Of a stretch of 64,000 bases of DNA, positions 28,811 through 37,433 are shown one piece after another. The notes below the pieces were generated by a model that was given only the letters and a program-made list of their open reading frames with translations, was not told where the DNA came from and did no database searches. Location of the stretch: assembly GCF_014646355.1 (NCBI RefSeq), contig NZ_BMNH01000003.1:1-64000 (forward strand), read 5' to 3'. How positions within the stretch are numbered: position 1 is the stretch's first letter; each line of letters starts with the position of its first letter. This DNA is from Nonomuraea cavernae. GTDB taxonomy: Bacteria; Actinomycetota; Actinomycetes; Streptosporangiales; Streptosporangiaceae. The position numbers and the translations under genes were made by a program.

Positions 28811-29277
28811 GCTCTCACCTTCACTTCTGCCACGGCGGTGAGGGCGTGTCTGATCACCGCGAGATCATCGGAACTCAGATTGGCCCGAGCGGTCAACCGC
28901 AAGCAAGAGCGGTCTGCCGGGACCGAGGGAGGGCGGGGGTGTCCCACGCGCGCTCCCGGCCGCGCACAGATGGCGTCGGCCGAGAGTGCGGCCTCGGGCG
29001 GGCCGGGCGCCGCGGAGGCGACCGCGCCCACCGGCGCGCGCGTCCGTGGGCCGGGTCCGCCGGCCACAGGGGACCGCGGACCCACCCTGGCACGCGCGTG
29101 TCCGGGCAGCTCAGGCTGATGGTGCAGGATATCCACTGCGGTGCCGGCCCCGGAAACCGAGGCGGGCGTCGGGCCCGGCTCGACGGCCGGTGACCTGCCG
29201 GGATCGGCCAAGGTTCGAACACCTCCGGTGGCCCGGCACGGGGATCCGGGCGATGCGGGCGAAGCGGGCGGTGTGAC
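28807..29277 (-). pseudogene. truncated bioF (8-amino-7-oxononanoate synthase) C-terminal remnant
   Basis: In one reading frame, about 156 codons match the C-terminal 40 % of BioF. The order is a P..TPASVSGAGTAVDIL segment (after the PLP domain), QPELPGHARARV, RAPVGAVAS, then RPPSVPADRSCLRLTARANL near the end, as in E. coli RPPTVPAGTARLRLT. The N-terminal 200 or so residues, including the PLP lysine, are absent, because the frame runs into the divergent promoter region. Several normally conserved residues are altered. No enzyme activity is expected. The 3' end carries the GntR ribosome binding site. Confidence 0.65.
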
Positions 29278-29287
29278 GGTTCTCACA
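29272..29287. promoter_or_regulatory. Crp-type palindrome upstream of pdtaS
   Basis: TGTGACGGTTCTCACA, a perfect TGTGA-N6-TCACA match. It overlaps a second palindrome TCTCACAATGTGAGA (29281-29295). It lies about 170 nt before the pdtaS start and at the broken end of the bioF remnant. It is probably a binding site for a Crp/Fnr-family protein; the target gene is inferred. Confidence 0.6.
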
Positions 29288-29457
29288 ATGTGAGATTCCC
29301 GAAACAGGCCGGTTGATCGCACGTACGCGTACGCCCTGCGGCGCGGGCGGCTCGGCCCGCCGGACCGGACTTCCGTGCGGCCTGCCAGGGGATCCATGCC
29401 CGCATTCAACCAGCCGCCGGTTTGGTTCCTGCCGTGAGAAGCACGCATGATGCACTC

Positions 29458-30966
29458 GTGCCGACTCTCAGCGACCTCGTCGTCCGTCACACCGCGCTCG
29501 ACGCGGCTGACCTCGACTGGCTCCACTCCCTGGTCTCCGACTGGCAGCTGCTCGCCGACCTGTCGTTCGCCGACCTCGTCCTGTGGGCGCCGCTGGTGCC
29601 ACCGGGGGAGGAGTCCCTCGACGACCTGGGGCGGCGGCATGAGGGCGGCTGGATCGCGATCGCGCAGATGCGCCCGACGACCGGTCCCACCGTCTACCAC
29701 GACGACATCGTCGGCACCGTCTCCGCCCAGGGCGAACGCCCGCTGCTCGACACTGCCTGGAACGAGCGGCGCATCTGCCGCGAGGGCGACCCCGACTGGT
29801 CGACCGGCGTGCCGGTGCGCGAGGAGACCATCCCGGTGCGCCGTGCGCTTCCGAGCGGCGAGGGCCGCTTCCTCGCGGTGATCCAGCGCTCCACCAACCT
29901 GTCCTCGGCCCGGACACCGTCGCGCCTGGAGCTCACCTACCTGCAGAGCGCCTCCGACCTGGCGCAGATGGTCGCCGAGGGGCGCTTCCCGTTCTCCGGC
30001 GACGAGCCGATCCTGGTCCGCTCGCCCCGCGTGGGCGACGGGCTGCTCCGGCTCGACCGGGGCGGCCGGGTGACGTACGCCTCGCCCAACGCGCTGTCGG
30101 CCTACCGGCGGCTCGGGTTGCACGCCGACCTGGTGGGCGCCGAGCTGGGCAAGGTGACCGCGACGCTCTGCTACTCCGACGAGCCGATCAACGAGGACCT
30201 CATGATCGTGGCCAGCGGGCGGGCGGCCAAGGAGACCGAGGTCGAGTCCGGCGGCACGATCGTGCAGCTGCGGGCGATCCCGCTGATCGTCGGCGGCGGG
30301 CGCATCGGCGCGCTGGTGCTCATCCGCGACGTGACCGAGCTGCGCCGCCGCGAGCGTGAGCTGATGACCAAGGACGCGACGATCCGCGAGATCCACCACC
30401 GGGTCAAGAACAACCTCCAGACCGTGGCGGCGCTGCTCAGGCTGCAGGCCAGGAGGCTTCAGGTGCCCGAGGGACGCGAGGCGCTGGAGGAGGCGGTGCG
30501 CAGGGTCGGCTCGATCGCGATCGTGCACGAGACGCTGTCCCACGCGCCGGAGGAGTTCGTCGACTTCGACGACATCGCGGATCGGGTGATCGCGATGGCC
30601 GGCGAGGTGTCGTCGCCGGAGGCGGCGGTCATGCCGCGGCGGGTCGGCGGGTTCGGGGTGCTGCCGTCGCTGATCGCCACGCCGCTGGCGATGGCGCTCA
30701 CCGAGCTGCTGCAGAACGCCCTCCAGCACGGCTGCCCGAAGCGGCTCCAGGTGGTGGTCGAGCCGTCCTCCGACCGGCTCAACGTGCTCGTCTGGGACGA
30801 CGGTCAGGGGCTGCCGGAGGGGTTCGACCTCGACAGCTCCACCAGTCTGGGGCTGCAGATCGTACGCACGCTGGTCGAGGGGGAGCTGTCGGGCAAGCTC
30901 GCGGTCTCGCCGCGCGAGGGCGGCGGCACGGAGGTCACCCTCTCGATCCCGCTTCCCGCCGCGTGA
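29458..30966 (+). CDS. pdtaS: PdtaS-type sensor histidine kinase
   Basis: A 502-residue cytosolic HWE/HisKA_2-type kinase: an N-terminal GAF-like domain (LSDLVVRHTALDAADL), a PAS domain (about 195-300), then a HisKA_2 dimerisation motif with the phosphoacceptor His in IREIHHRVKNNLQTVAALLRL and a HATPase (ELLQNALQHG, DDGQGLPEG). Its partner in mycobacteria is PdtaR, an ANTAR antiterminator; none is in this window. The start is GTG 29458, which gives the M(P)TLSDL opening of Mtb PdtaS. It lies beside whiB1, as in mycobacteria and Streptomyces. A strong terminator follows. Confidence 0.92.
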   Translation: MPTLSDLVVRHTALDAADLDWLHSLVSDWQLLADLSFADLVLWAPLVPPGEESLDDLGRRHEGGWIAIAQMRPTTGPTVYHDDIVGTVSAQGERPLLDTAWNERRICREGDPDWSTGVPVREETIPVRRALPSGEGRFLAVIQRSTNLSSARTPSRLELTYLQSASDLAQMVAEGRFPFSGDEPILVRSPRVGDGLLRLDRGGRVTYASPNALSAYRRLGLHADLVGAELGKVTATLCYSDEPINEDLMIVASGRAAKETEVESGGTIVQLRAIPLIVGGGRIGALVLIRDVTELRRRERELMTKDATIREIHHRVKNNLQTVAALLRLQARRLQVPEGREALEEAVRRVGSIAIVHETLSHAPEEFVDFDDIADRVIAMAGEVSSPEAAVMPRRVGGFGVLPSLIATPLAMALTELLQNALQHGCPKRLQVVVEPSSDRLNVLVWDDGQGLPEGFDLDSSTSLGLQIVRTLVEGELSGKLAVSPREGGGTEVTLSIPLPAA

Positions 30967-30997
30967 CCCGACGCGCGGTCCTTGCCCCGCCATCGAT

Positions 30998-31032
30998 GAG
31001 GGCGCCGCACCCGTGCGGGATGCGGCGCCCTC
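30998..31032 (+). terminator. terminator after pdtaS
   Basis: A perfect 11-bp stem, GAGGGCGCCGC (30998-31008) and GCGGCGCCCTC (31022-31032), around a 13-nt loop, 31 nt after the pdtaS stop. Between convergent pdtaS and whiB1 it may serve both strands. Confidence 0.8.
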
Positions 31033-31224
31033 TCGGAGTCCGTACGCCGGGTTCGCGGGTGGAGGTCGGCGCTGTGCGTGAGCCTGTACGTCGCATCCAA
31101 GGGCGGATGCGGCGTGGTCCCGGCGGGAAAGCTGTCGCGCTGGGCGGGGCGGCTCGGTCAGGTCGGCTTGGGTGGGGGCGCGCCGGTCGGCCAGGGGAGG
31201 GCCGGTCGGCTGTGGGCGGGGCGG

Positions 31225-31479
31225 TCAGGCGGAGGCTCGGGTGCGAGCACGCGCGGTGCGGCGCTTGAGCGCACGACGCTCGTCTTCGCTGAGCCCGCCC
31301 CAGACGCCGGCGTCCTGGCCGGACTCCAGGGCCCACTTCAGGCAGGACTCGACGGCCGGGCAGGACCTGCAGACCTGCTTGGCCTCCTCGATCTGCATGA
31401 GGGCCGGACCGGTGTTGCCGATCGGGAAGAACAGCTCGGGGTCCACGTCACGGCAGGCAGCTCGGTGGCGCCAGTCCAT
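31225..31479 (-). CDS. whiB1: WhiB1-type iron-sulfur transcription factor
   Basis: An 84-residue Wbl protein. The four Fe-S ligands are Cys9, Cys37, Cys40 and Cys46 (CxxC in VCRSC), followed by the GVWGGLSEDERR turn and an Arg-rich C-terminal DNA-binding tail. The [4Fe-4S] cluster reacts with nitric oxide, and the protein binds the primary sigma factor (family knowledge). The start ATG 31479 has AAGGAG 8 nt upstream. Adjacency to pdtaS supports the WhiB1/WblE class. The 276-nt gap to the next gene upstream holds no ORF; a degenerate Crp-like half palindrome (TGTCGGATGCGTCACA) lies at 31720-31735. Confidence 0.93.
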   Translation of the reverse strand: MDWRHRAACRDVDPELFFPIGNTGPALMQIEEAKQVCRSCPAVESCLKWALESGQDAGVWGGLSEDERRALKRRTARARTRASA

Positions 31480-31755
31480 GCGTCCACTCCTTAGTAGATG
31501 GGGCCTTGGGTCGGCCCCGTGCGGCTACTACTTTGTGAAGAGATTCACTAACTCGCGCGAACAACGACCCGGATCCTGGTGAAGATCGGGCCTGTGGTCG
31601 CTGACCCCGGAACGACCTTGGGGTTTGTCAAAGGTCCTACGTTCCGACGTCAGTCTTGAGCTTTTCAGCCACGGAGAGTGCACGCAAGAGGGTTGACACG
31701 AAGTTTTGTCGGTGATGGATGTCGGATGCGTCACACAATGACCGAATGTAACGGG

Positions 31756-32721
31756 CTAGACCAGAACTTGTAACGCGTTCGGGGTAGACCGGAACGTTAC
31801 GGACTCGCGTTCACCCAGGTAGTCTCCGTCCAGTTCGAAGGCCACCGGACGCCGCGCGGTGAGGGTGAACTCGGACTCGTCGTGCAGTTGAACGAGGTGT
31901 TTCCCCGACGGAAGCGAGTCACGCTCCGTGAGAATCTGCCGGATGAGAGGCAGCAAGGCTATGGGGCCCATGCGCTGGAGCCCCAGTAGGTCGAGGCCGG
32001 TCTCGAAGCTCGCCCACGGGGTGGGATGGATCGGCTTGCTCCCGAGGTAGGTCCACGGGGAGGTGTTGGAGACGATCGCCATGAACACGCCCTCGACGGC
32101 CGGGATGCCGGGGCCGGTCAGGGTCATCGCCGGCTGCCGCTTGTCGGTCGCGAGATAGTGCCGCAACGCGGTGTTCACGTAGCGCGTGGGAGTCGCCTTG
32201 TGCCCGGAGCCGCGCAGCCCCTCGACCGCGCGGATGACCTCGGCGTCGTATCCCATCCCGGCGCAGAAGGTGAAGTAGCGGCTCTGGTCGTTCCAGAGGG
32301 CCTGGCCCAAACCCACGGTCCTGCGACGGTTCTCGCGCAGTGCCTCCAGCACCGCTCCGGTGGCCTCGACCGGGTCGTTGGGCAGGCCGAGCGCGCGGGC
32401 GAACACGTTGGCGCTGCCGCCGGGGATGACGATCACCGCGGGACGCCCCGCGCTGGGGTCGGCCGCGGGCGCGACGGCGGTCTCGTCGACCGGGTTGAGC
32501 AGGCCGTTGACGGCCTCGTTGATCGTGCCGTCACCGCCGAGCACGGCCACCACGTCGTAGCCCTTGGCCCGCGCGGTGCTCGCCAGGGTCGCGGCGTGAC
32601 CCCGGTAGCCGGTCTGCTCGACGGTCAGCTCGACGGCCGCGCCGAGGGCTCGGATGAGCACGTCACGGGTCCGTGCATTCGTGGTCGTGGCCTTGGGGTT
32701 GACCAGGAGCATCGCGCGCAT
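31756..32721 (-). CDS. diacylglycerol kinase family lipid kinase
   Basis: A 321-residue DAGK-catalytic domain protein. The nucleotide-binding motif GGDGTINEAVNGL and the preceding NPKATT are intact, with GSANVFARAL following. It phosphorylates diacylglycerol or a related lipid at the membrane face. ATG 32721 is preferred, because homologues begin MRAMLLVNPKAT; the 20 codons further upstream look non-native. Confidence 0.9.
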   Translation of the reverse strand: MRAMLLVNPKATTTNARTRDVLIRALGAAVELTVEQTGYRGHAATLASTARAKGYDVVAVLGGDGTINEAVNGLLNPVDETAVAPAADPSAGRPAVIVIPGGSANVFARALGLPNDPVEATGAVLEALRENRRRTVGLGQALWNDQSRYFTFCAGMGYDAEVIRAVEGLRGSGHKATPTRYVNTALRHYLATDKRQPAMTLTGPGIPAVEGVFMAIVSNTSPWTYLGSKPIHPTPWASFETGLDLLGLQRMGPIALLPLIRQILTERDSLPSGKHLVQLHDESEFTLTARRPVAFELDGDYLGERESVTFRSTPNALQVLV

Positions 32722-32834
32722 GACGTCAGCGTATCCGCTGATCGATGTCTGTCTTGTCGCAAAGATCCCATTTGTGGGCAATAGGGGGACTGGGCGTCGG
32801 ACGAGGCATGGGGCCGGGCGGATAGGGTTTCGGT

Positions 32835-33218
32835 GTGTCGAAGCGTCCGCTGAGCTTGGTTGTCGCCGCCATCGTCGTCGCCCTGGAAGGGCTGGTCGCC
32901 CTGGGGCTCGGGTTGTTCGTCGGGGTGGAGACGGCGCGCGGCGACGCGGAGAACCTCACGGCCGCGCTCGCCGAGGCGGCTTTCGGAATGCTGATCGGCG
33001 CGGGTCTGCTCTGGGTCGCCTGGGGCGGGCTGCTCAGAATGGAGCGGTGGGGGAGGTCGCCCGGCGTGCTGGCGCAGATCTTCCTGCTCCCGGTCGCGTG
33101 GACGCTGATCCAGGCCGACCAGCTGCTCCTCGGGATCCCGGTGATCGTCGCGGCCCTGATCGGCCTCGTCGCCCTGCTGGCCCCTCCCACCACCCACGCT
33201 CTCTACGGCGAGGACTAG
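32835..33218 (+). CDS. small multi-pass membrane protein, unknown function
   Basis: A 127-residue protein with about four hydrophobic helices (residues 8-29, 43-65, 80-98, 100-116) and short charged loops. There is no recognised domain. The start GTG 32835 lacks an obvious ribosome binding site. It is divergent from the lipid kinase gene, and its stop overlaps that of the convergent sigma-factor gene by 4 nt. Conserved as a short integral membrane protein in actinobacteria (recalled, unverified). Confidence 0.72.
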   Translation: MSKRPLSLVVAAIVVALEGLVALGLGLFVGVETARGDAENLTAALAEAAFGMLIGAGLLWVAWGGLLRMERWGRSPGVLAQIFLLPVAWTLIQADQLLLGIPVIVAALIGLVALLAPPTTHALYGED

Positions 33219-34015
33219 TCTTCGGCGGTCAGACCCTCGCGTAGCTGGGCCAGCGTGCGGGCGAGCAGCCGCGACACGTGCATCTGCGAGATGCCCAGCT
33301 CGGTGGCGATCTGCGACTGGGTCATGTTGCCGAAGAACCGCAGCAGCAGGATGCGCTTCTCGCGCGGCGGCAGGCGTTCGAGCAGCGGCTTGAGCGACTC
33401 GCGATACTCGACGCCCTCCAGCGACTCGTCCACGATGCCGAGAGAGTCGGACACGGCGGGCGCGTCGTCGTCGCCGGAGTCGGGGGCGTCGAGCGAGACG
33501 GTCGAGTAGGCGTTGGCCGACTCAAGACCCTCGAGCACCTCCTCCTCAGTCATCTTCAGGTAGGCGGCCAACTCGGCCACCGTCGGCGCCCGGCCCTCAC
33601 GCTGCGAGAGCTCGCTGATCGCCTTGGTCAGCGAGAGCTTGAGCTCCTGCAGGCGGCGCGGCACGCGAACCGCCCAGCCCTTGTCGCGGAAGTGCCGCTT
33701 GATCTCGCCGACGATGGTCGGTGTGGCGTAGGTGGAGAACTCCACGCCGCGGTTGAGGTCGAACCGGTCGATCGACTTGATCAGCCCGATGGTGGCGACC
33801 TGGGTGAGGTCGTCGAGCCACTCACCCCGGTTGCGGAAACGGCGGGCCAGGTATTCGACCAGGGGAAGGTGAAGCTCGACCAGCTCGTCCCTGATGCGCT
33901 GGCGGCGCGGCTCCTCGGGACCCAGCTCGGCCAGCTCGGCGAAGAGCCTGCGAGCGCGCACCCGGTCGGGCACGGCGTGTTCGCTGGTGGCCATGGCTCC
34001 AGTCCTTTCCGTCAC
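33215..34015 (-). CDS. SigB/SigF/SigH-type alternative sigma factor
   Basis: A 266-residue group 3 sigma factor. Region 2 runs from LPLVEYLARRFRNRGEWLDDLTQVATIGLIKSIDRFD, region 3 contains VPRRLQELKLSLTKAI, and region 4 ends SQIATELGISQMHVSRLLARTL. Partner-switching control by the adjacent anti-sigma is expected. The start may be GTG 34015 (overlapping the upstream stop, GTGA) or ATG 33994, with AAAGGA. In Streptomyces, sigH stands at the same place in the gene order (recalled). Confidence 0.92.
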   Translation of the reverse strand: MTERTGAMATSEHAVPDRVRARRLFAELAELGPEEPRRQRIRDELVELHLPLVEYLARRFRNRGEWLDDLTQVATIGLIKSIDRFDLNRGVEFSTYATPTIVGEIKRHFRDKGWAVRVPRRLQELKLSLTKAISELSQREGRAPTVAELAAYLKMTEEEVLEGLESANAYSTVSLDAPDSGDDDAPAVSDSLGIVDESLEGVEYRESLKPLLERLPPREKRILLLRFFGNMTQSQIATELGISQMHVSRLLARTLAQLREGLTAED

Positions 34016-34437
34016 GCCGGCCTCGCCGCGCCTCGGCGCTTACGCAGGACGATCGCCATGCGGTCGGGGGAGTCGGTCACCGCGTCGACATCGTCGGCCA
34101 GAGCCGTGAGCACCATCCAGGCGAAGTCGTCACGCTTGGGGGCGGAGGTGCCCGCCGTCGCGACCTCGACCCTGACCTGCATCTCCTGCCCGGTCAGCTC
34201 GAACTCGGCGGTCAGGTCGGTGCCGGGCACGGCTTCGCTCAGGAGCATGGCGCACGCCTCGTCGACCGCGATCCGCAGATCCTCGATCTCGTCGAGCGTG
34301 AAGTCGAGTCGCGCCGCGAGCCCGGCCGTGGCCGTGCGAAGCACGGACAGGTAGGCACTCGCGGCCGGGAGCCTGATGCTCACTACGTCGCGGATGCCGG
34401 CCTCGCCCTCAACTCGCATCTCCGTTTCCTCGGTCAC
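34012..34437 (-). CDS. RsbW-type anti-sigma factor (HATPase)
   Basis: A 141-residue GHKL ATPase-fold protein similar to UshX/PrsH and RsbW. N-box-like IEDLRIAVDEACAMLL is present, with the later G-box-like segment weak. It should bind and block the downstream sigma factor and possibly phosphorylate an anti-anti-sigma not found in this window. The start GTG 34437 has AGGAGG upstream. It overlaps the sigma gene by 4 nt. Confidence 0.88.
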   Translation of the reverse strand: MTEETEMRVEGEAGIRDVVSIRLPAASAYLSVLRTATAGLAARLDFTLDEIEDLRIAVDEACAMLLSEAVPGTDLTAEFELTGQEMQVRVEVATAGTSAPKRDDFAWMVLTALADDVDAVTDSPDRMAIVLRKRRGAARPA

Positions 34438-34520
34438 GTTCCTCCTCGCGTATACGGCGCTGACTGCAACTTACCGCCCCCGAGAGGTGCTTGGACGATT
34501 CAGACTCGCCATCAACGGAA

Positions 34521-34556
34521 AAGGCTCTGTGTGGCCTGGTAACCACACAGAGCCTT
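34521..34556. terminator. bidirectional terminator between sodN and the anti-sigma gene
   Basis: A perfect 14-bp stem, AAGGCTCTGTGTGG (34521-34534) with CCACACAGAGCCTT (34543-34556), around an 8-nt loop. It starts just past the sodN stop on the minus strand and would end the sodN transcript. Confidence 0.85.
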
Positions 34557-34566
34557 ATATGCCGTT

Positions 34567-34968
34567 TTAGGCGGCCTTGGTCTCCCAGAAGATCTTGGAG
34601 ATGTCGTCGATCTTGCCCAGCAGCTCGTCGGCCTTGGCGACGTCGACGGTGCCCTTGGCGCCGGCCGCTCCCGCGAGCTTCGTCGCGTCCCAGAACAGCT
34701 GGTGGAGCTGGGGGTACTGCTCAAGGTGCGGCGGCTTGAAGTAGTCGGTCCAGAGCACCCACAGGTGGTGCTTGACCAGCTCGGCCCGCTCCTCCTTGAT
34801 GGTCAGCGCGCGAGCGCGGAAGACCGGGTCCTCGTTGCCTGCGTACTTCTCCATGATCGCCTTGACCGACTCGGCCTCGATCCGGGCCTGGGCGGGGTCG
34901 TAGACACCGCAGGGCAGGTCGCAGTGAGCGGAAGCGACATGCTTGGGTCGTAGCAGTCGTGCGAGCAT
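34567..34968 (-). CDS. sodN: nickel superoxide dismutase
   Basis: A 133-residue Ni-SOD precursor. The leader MLARLLRPKHVASA (14 residues) is removed before His1 of the nickel hook HCDLPCGVYDP; His1, Cys2 and Cys6 bind Ni. WVLWTDYFKPPHLEQYPQLHQLFWD is the usual helix region, and the C-terminus is IFWETKAA. ATG 34968 follows AGGAAGGA by 8 nt; the longer reading from 35007 is not real. It is divergent from its maturation protease gene. Confidence 0.96.
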   Translation of the reverse strand: MLARLLRPKHVASAHCDLPCGVYDPAQARIEAESVKAIMEKYAGNEDPVFRARALTIKEERAELVKHHLWVLWTDYFKPPHLEQYPQLHQLFWDATKLAGAAGAKGTVDVAKADELLGKIDDISKIFWETKAA

Positions 34969-35058
34969 CGGAAAGTCCTTCCTTGATGCTGAGTCAGCTT
35001 GGTCCACTAACCGACCTTACTCGGCTCCGAAGGCCTGACGCGGAGGGGGTCACGGCCC

Positions 35059-35355
35059 ATGAGGGTGCGTGTCGAGGGAGATTCCATGCGCCCCGCGCTG
35101 CTTCCCGGCGACTGGCTTCTCGTACGGCGAGGCGCGCCCGTCCGCGCGGGCGACGTGGTCGTGGCCAGACTGCCGGGCGAGCCCGGCCGGCTGATCGTCA
35201 AGCGGGCCGCGTGGCGCGAGAAGGAGGGCTGGTGGCTGGAGAGCGACAACCAGCGGGCCGGCGGCCGCCGCGACAGCTGGGACTTCGGCCCGGTCGACGA
35301 CATCGTGGGCCGGGTGGTGCTGCGTTACTGGCCGCCGCGGCGGCGGGCTCGGTAG
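35059..35355 (+). CDS. sodX: nickel-type superoxide dismutase maturation protease (S26 family)
   Basis: A 98-residue signal-peptidase-like enzyme without transmembrane helix. The catalytic Ser is in EGDSMRPALLPGDWLLV and the Lys in GRLIVKRAAW, with ESDNQRAGGRRDSWDFGPV as the third typical S26 block. It cuts the SodN leader to expose His1. The start ATG 35059 has GGAGGGGG upstream. Divergent pairing with sodN across 90 nt confirms the assignment. Its 3' end overlaps the convergent CGNR gene by 31 nt. Confidence 0.94.
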   Translation: MRVRVEGDSMRPALLPGDWLLVRRGAPVRAGDVVVARLPGEPGRLIVKRAAWREKEGWWLESDNQRAGGRRDSWDFGPVDDIVGRVVLRYWPPRRRAR

Positions 35356-35747
35356 GCCGCCACGTTGGCCCGGCTGGCGCAGCGCGCCGAGCAGTAACGG
35401 CGCGAGCGGTTGGAGGAGGTGTCGAGGAAGACCCGCGGGCACCGGGAATCCTGGCACCGGCCGAGCCGGTCGGCGCCCAGCTCGGCGACCATCGCGGCCA
35501 GCCCCATCACGGCGCTGGCGGCGGAGTCCTCGGCCAGGTGCAGGTGCCAGCGCTGCCCGTCGTGGGCCGACAGGCGGGGGCGCACCGGATAGCGCGCGAG
35601 CAGCCTGTTGAGCAGGGCCGCGACCTCGGCCTCGGAGCCGGCGGCGAAGACCTTCGCCAGCGCGTCGCGCAGCTCTACGAGGTGGGGCGGCGGCTCGGGA
35701 TCGTTGACCAGGTGGACCGCCCACTCGGCGTAAGAGGTCAGGTCCAT
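35325..35747 (-). CDS. CGNR zinc finger protein (ABATE-type)
   Basis: A 140-residue protein with an N-terminal helical ABATE-like region and a C-terminal CGNR zinc finger, CQDSRCPRVFLDTSSNRS...YCSARCASR. It is a presumed stress-related transcription factor. Its gene overlaps sodX by 31 nt tail to tail. Two GC-rich hairpins lie upstream at 35783-35841, between it and the ABC operon. Confidence 0.88.
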   Translation of the reverse strand: MDLTSYAEWAVHLVNDPEPPPHLVELRDALAKVFAAGSEAEVAALLNRLLARYPVRPRLSAHDGQRWHLHLAEDSAASAVMGLAAMVAELGADRLGRCQDSRCPRVFLDTSSNRSRRYCSARCASRANVAAYRARRRGGQ

Positions 35748-35782
35748 ACCGGAGTATTACACGTCGGGCCGGAAAGCCGCCT

Positions 35783-35841
35783 GGGGCGCCCGCTGGGGGC
35801 GCCCCGGAAAAGCGGCCGGGGCGTCCGCTCGGGGACGCCCC
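35783..35841 (-). terminator. tandem terminator hairpins after the ABC operon
   Basis: Two consecutive stems: 35783-35790 with 35798-35805 (GGGGCGCC/GGCGCCCC), and 35818-35826 with 35833-35841 (GGGGCGTCC/GGACGCCCC). They follow the ATPase stop on the minus strand and share nearly the same sequence, as if duplicated. Confidence 0.75.
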
Positions 35842-35847
35842 GGAGCC

Positions 35848-36591
35848 TCAGTCCTCGGGGTGCAGCACGCGGCTGAGGAACGAGCGGGTGCGCTCGTGCC
35901 GAGGGTCGCCGATGACCTGGGCGGGCGGCCCGTCCTCGACGATCACACCGCCGTCCATGAACACGACCCGGTCGGCCACCTCGCGGGCGAAGCCCATCTC
36001 GTGGGTGACCACGAGCATGGTCATGCCCTCCTCGGCGAGCTTGCGCATGACCGCGAGCACGTCGCCGACCAGCTCGGGGTCGAGCGCCGAGGTGGGCTCG
36101 TCGAACAGCATCAGGTCGGGGTTCATGGCCAGCGCCCTGGCGATGGCCACCCGCTGCTGCTGCCCGCCGGACAACTGCGCGGGGAAGGCGTCGCACTTGT
36201 CGATGACGCCCACCTTGTCGAGGTTCTCCCGGGCGACGACCTCCGCCGCCCTCTTGCCGCGCCTGAGCACCCGTTGCTGGGCGATCATCACGTTCTGCAG
36301 CGCGGTCATGTGGGGGAACAGGTTGAACTGCTGGAACACCATGCCGATGTGGCGCCTGACGGCGTCGATGTCCACGTCGGGGTCGGTGACGTCGACGCCC
36401 TGCACCCGCACCTGGCCCCGGGTCGGCTGCTCCAGCAGGTTGACGCAGCGCAGCAGGGTGGACTTGCCCGAGCCCGAGGGCCCGATCACGCACACCACCT
36501 GCCCGGGCTCGACCGTGACGTCGATGCCCTTGAGCACCTCGTTGTCGCCGAAGTGCTTGTGCAGGTCCTTGATCTCGATGGCGTGGGTCAT
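35848..36591 (-). CDS. polar amino-acid ABC transporter ATP-binding protein
   Basis: A 247-residue ABC ATPase of the GlnQ/HisP class. Walker [11 protein letters not shown]-loop, signature [15 protein letters not shown], Walker [13 protein letters not shown] and the switch His (VVTHEMG) are intact. It powers uptake with the adjacent permease and binding protein. It overlaps the permease gene by 4 nt and ends the operon before tandem terminators. Confidence 0.95.
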   Translation of the reverse strand: MTHAIEIKDLHKHFGDNEVLKGIDVTVEPGQVVCVIGPSGSGKSTLLRCVNLLEQPTRGQVRVQGVDVTDPDVDIDAVRRHIGMVFQQFNLFPHMTALQNVMIAQQRVLRRGKRAAEVVARENLDKVGVIDKCDAFPAQLSGGQQQRVAIARALAMNPDLMLFDEPTSALDPELVGDVLAVMRKLAEEGMTMLVVTHEMGFAREVADRVVFMDGGVIVEDGPPAQVIGDPRHERTRSFLSRVLHPED

Positions 36592-37433
36592 CGGCGGGTC
36601 CCCTTGCGATGTTCCAGCCGGGACGCGAGGTAGCCCAGCGGAATCGTGACGATGAGGTACGTCACGCCCGCCACCAGGATGGGCGTGGCGTTCGCGTACT
36701 GGGAGGCCAGGTCGTTGCCGAACTTGGCCAGCTCGACGTACTGGCCGGAGACGCCGAGGAAGAACACCAGCGACGAGTCCTTGAGCAGGGAGACGAACTG
36801 GTTGGTGGTCGGCGGGATCACGATCCGGATCGCCTGGGGGATCACCACGGTGAGCTGGGCCCTGAACGCCGACATGCCCAGCGACCTGGCCGCCTCGGTC
36901 TGGCCCTTGGGGACCGCCTGCAGGCCGGCCCGGAAGACCTCCGCCTGGTAGGCGGAGCCGATCAGACCGAGCCCCAGGATGCCCTGGCCGAAGGTGCCGC
37001 CCGGTACCTCGAAGCCGGGCAGCGCCAGCGGCAGGAAGGTGATCATCAAGAAGATCAGCAGCGCGGGCAGGCCACGGAAGATCTCGATGTAGATCGTGGA
37101 GATCCAGCGGTACGGCCCGACGGTCGAGAGCCGCATCAGCGCGAGCAGCAACCCGAACACGAAGGACAGGACGAACCCGCCGACCGCGTAGATCATCGTG
37201 TTGCGCAGCGCGATCGTGAAGAGCTCGGGGAGAGCCTTCTCGGCCACGTCGAGCTTGGTGAAGTTCTGCGCCAGGCTCGGCCAGTCCGCGTACAGGACGA
37301 CGCCGACGACGATGGCGACCAGCAGGGCGTACTGGACGCCCCGGCTGATCCGCTGCTTCTTGCGAGGGCTGAGCCGGGCCTTGCCAGGCTCAGCCGTCAC
37401 CGACTGGTCCGCCACTGGATCAGCCCAGCTCAC
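36588..37433 (-). CDS. amino-acid ABC transporter permease
   Basis: A 281-residue HisM/GlnP-type permease with about five transmembrane helices. The EAA-like loop ([23 protein letters not shown]) contacts the ATPase. It overlaps both flanking operon genes (4 nt with the ATPase, 14 nt with the binding protein). It appears to be the only permease gene of the system, so it probably acts as a homodimer. Confidence 0.93.
   Translation of the reverse strand: MSWADPVADQSVTAEPGKARLSPRKKQRISRGVQYALLVAIVVGVVLYADWPSLAQNFTKLDVAEKALPELFTIALRNTMIYAVGGFVLSFVFGLLLALMRLSTVGPYRWISTIYIEIFRGLPALLIFLMITFLPLALPGFEVPGGTFGQGILGLGLIGSAYQAEVFRAGLQAVPKGQTEAARSLGMSAFRAQLTVVIPQAIRIVIPPTTNQFVSLLKDSSLVFFLGVSGQYVELAKFGNDLASQYANATPILVAGVTYLIVTIPLGYLASRLEHRKGTRR

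Noticed and set aside
28807..30993. A 728-codon minus-strand open frame spanning bioF remnant and pdtaS
   Set aside because: Only the last 156 codons resemble a protein (BioF). The rest is antisense to pdtaS and is open because of high GC.
31720..31735. TGTCGGATGCGTCACA upstream of whiB1 as a Crp site
   Set aside because: The left half deviates at two positions (TGTCG for TGTGA); kept only as a remark, not as a site.
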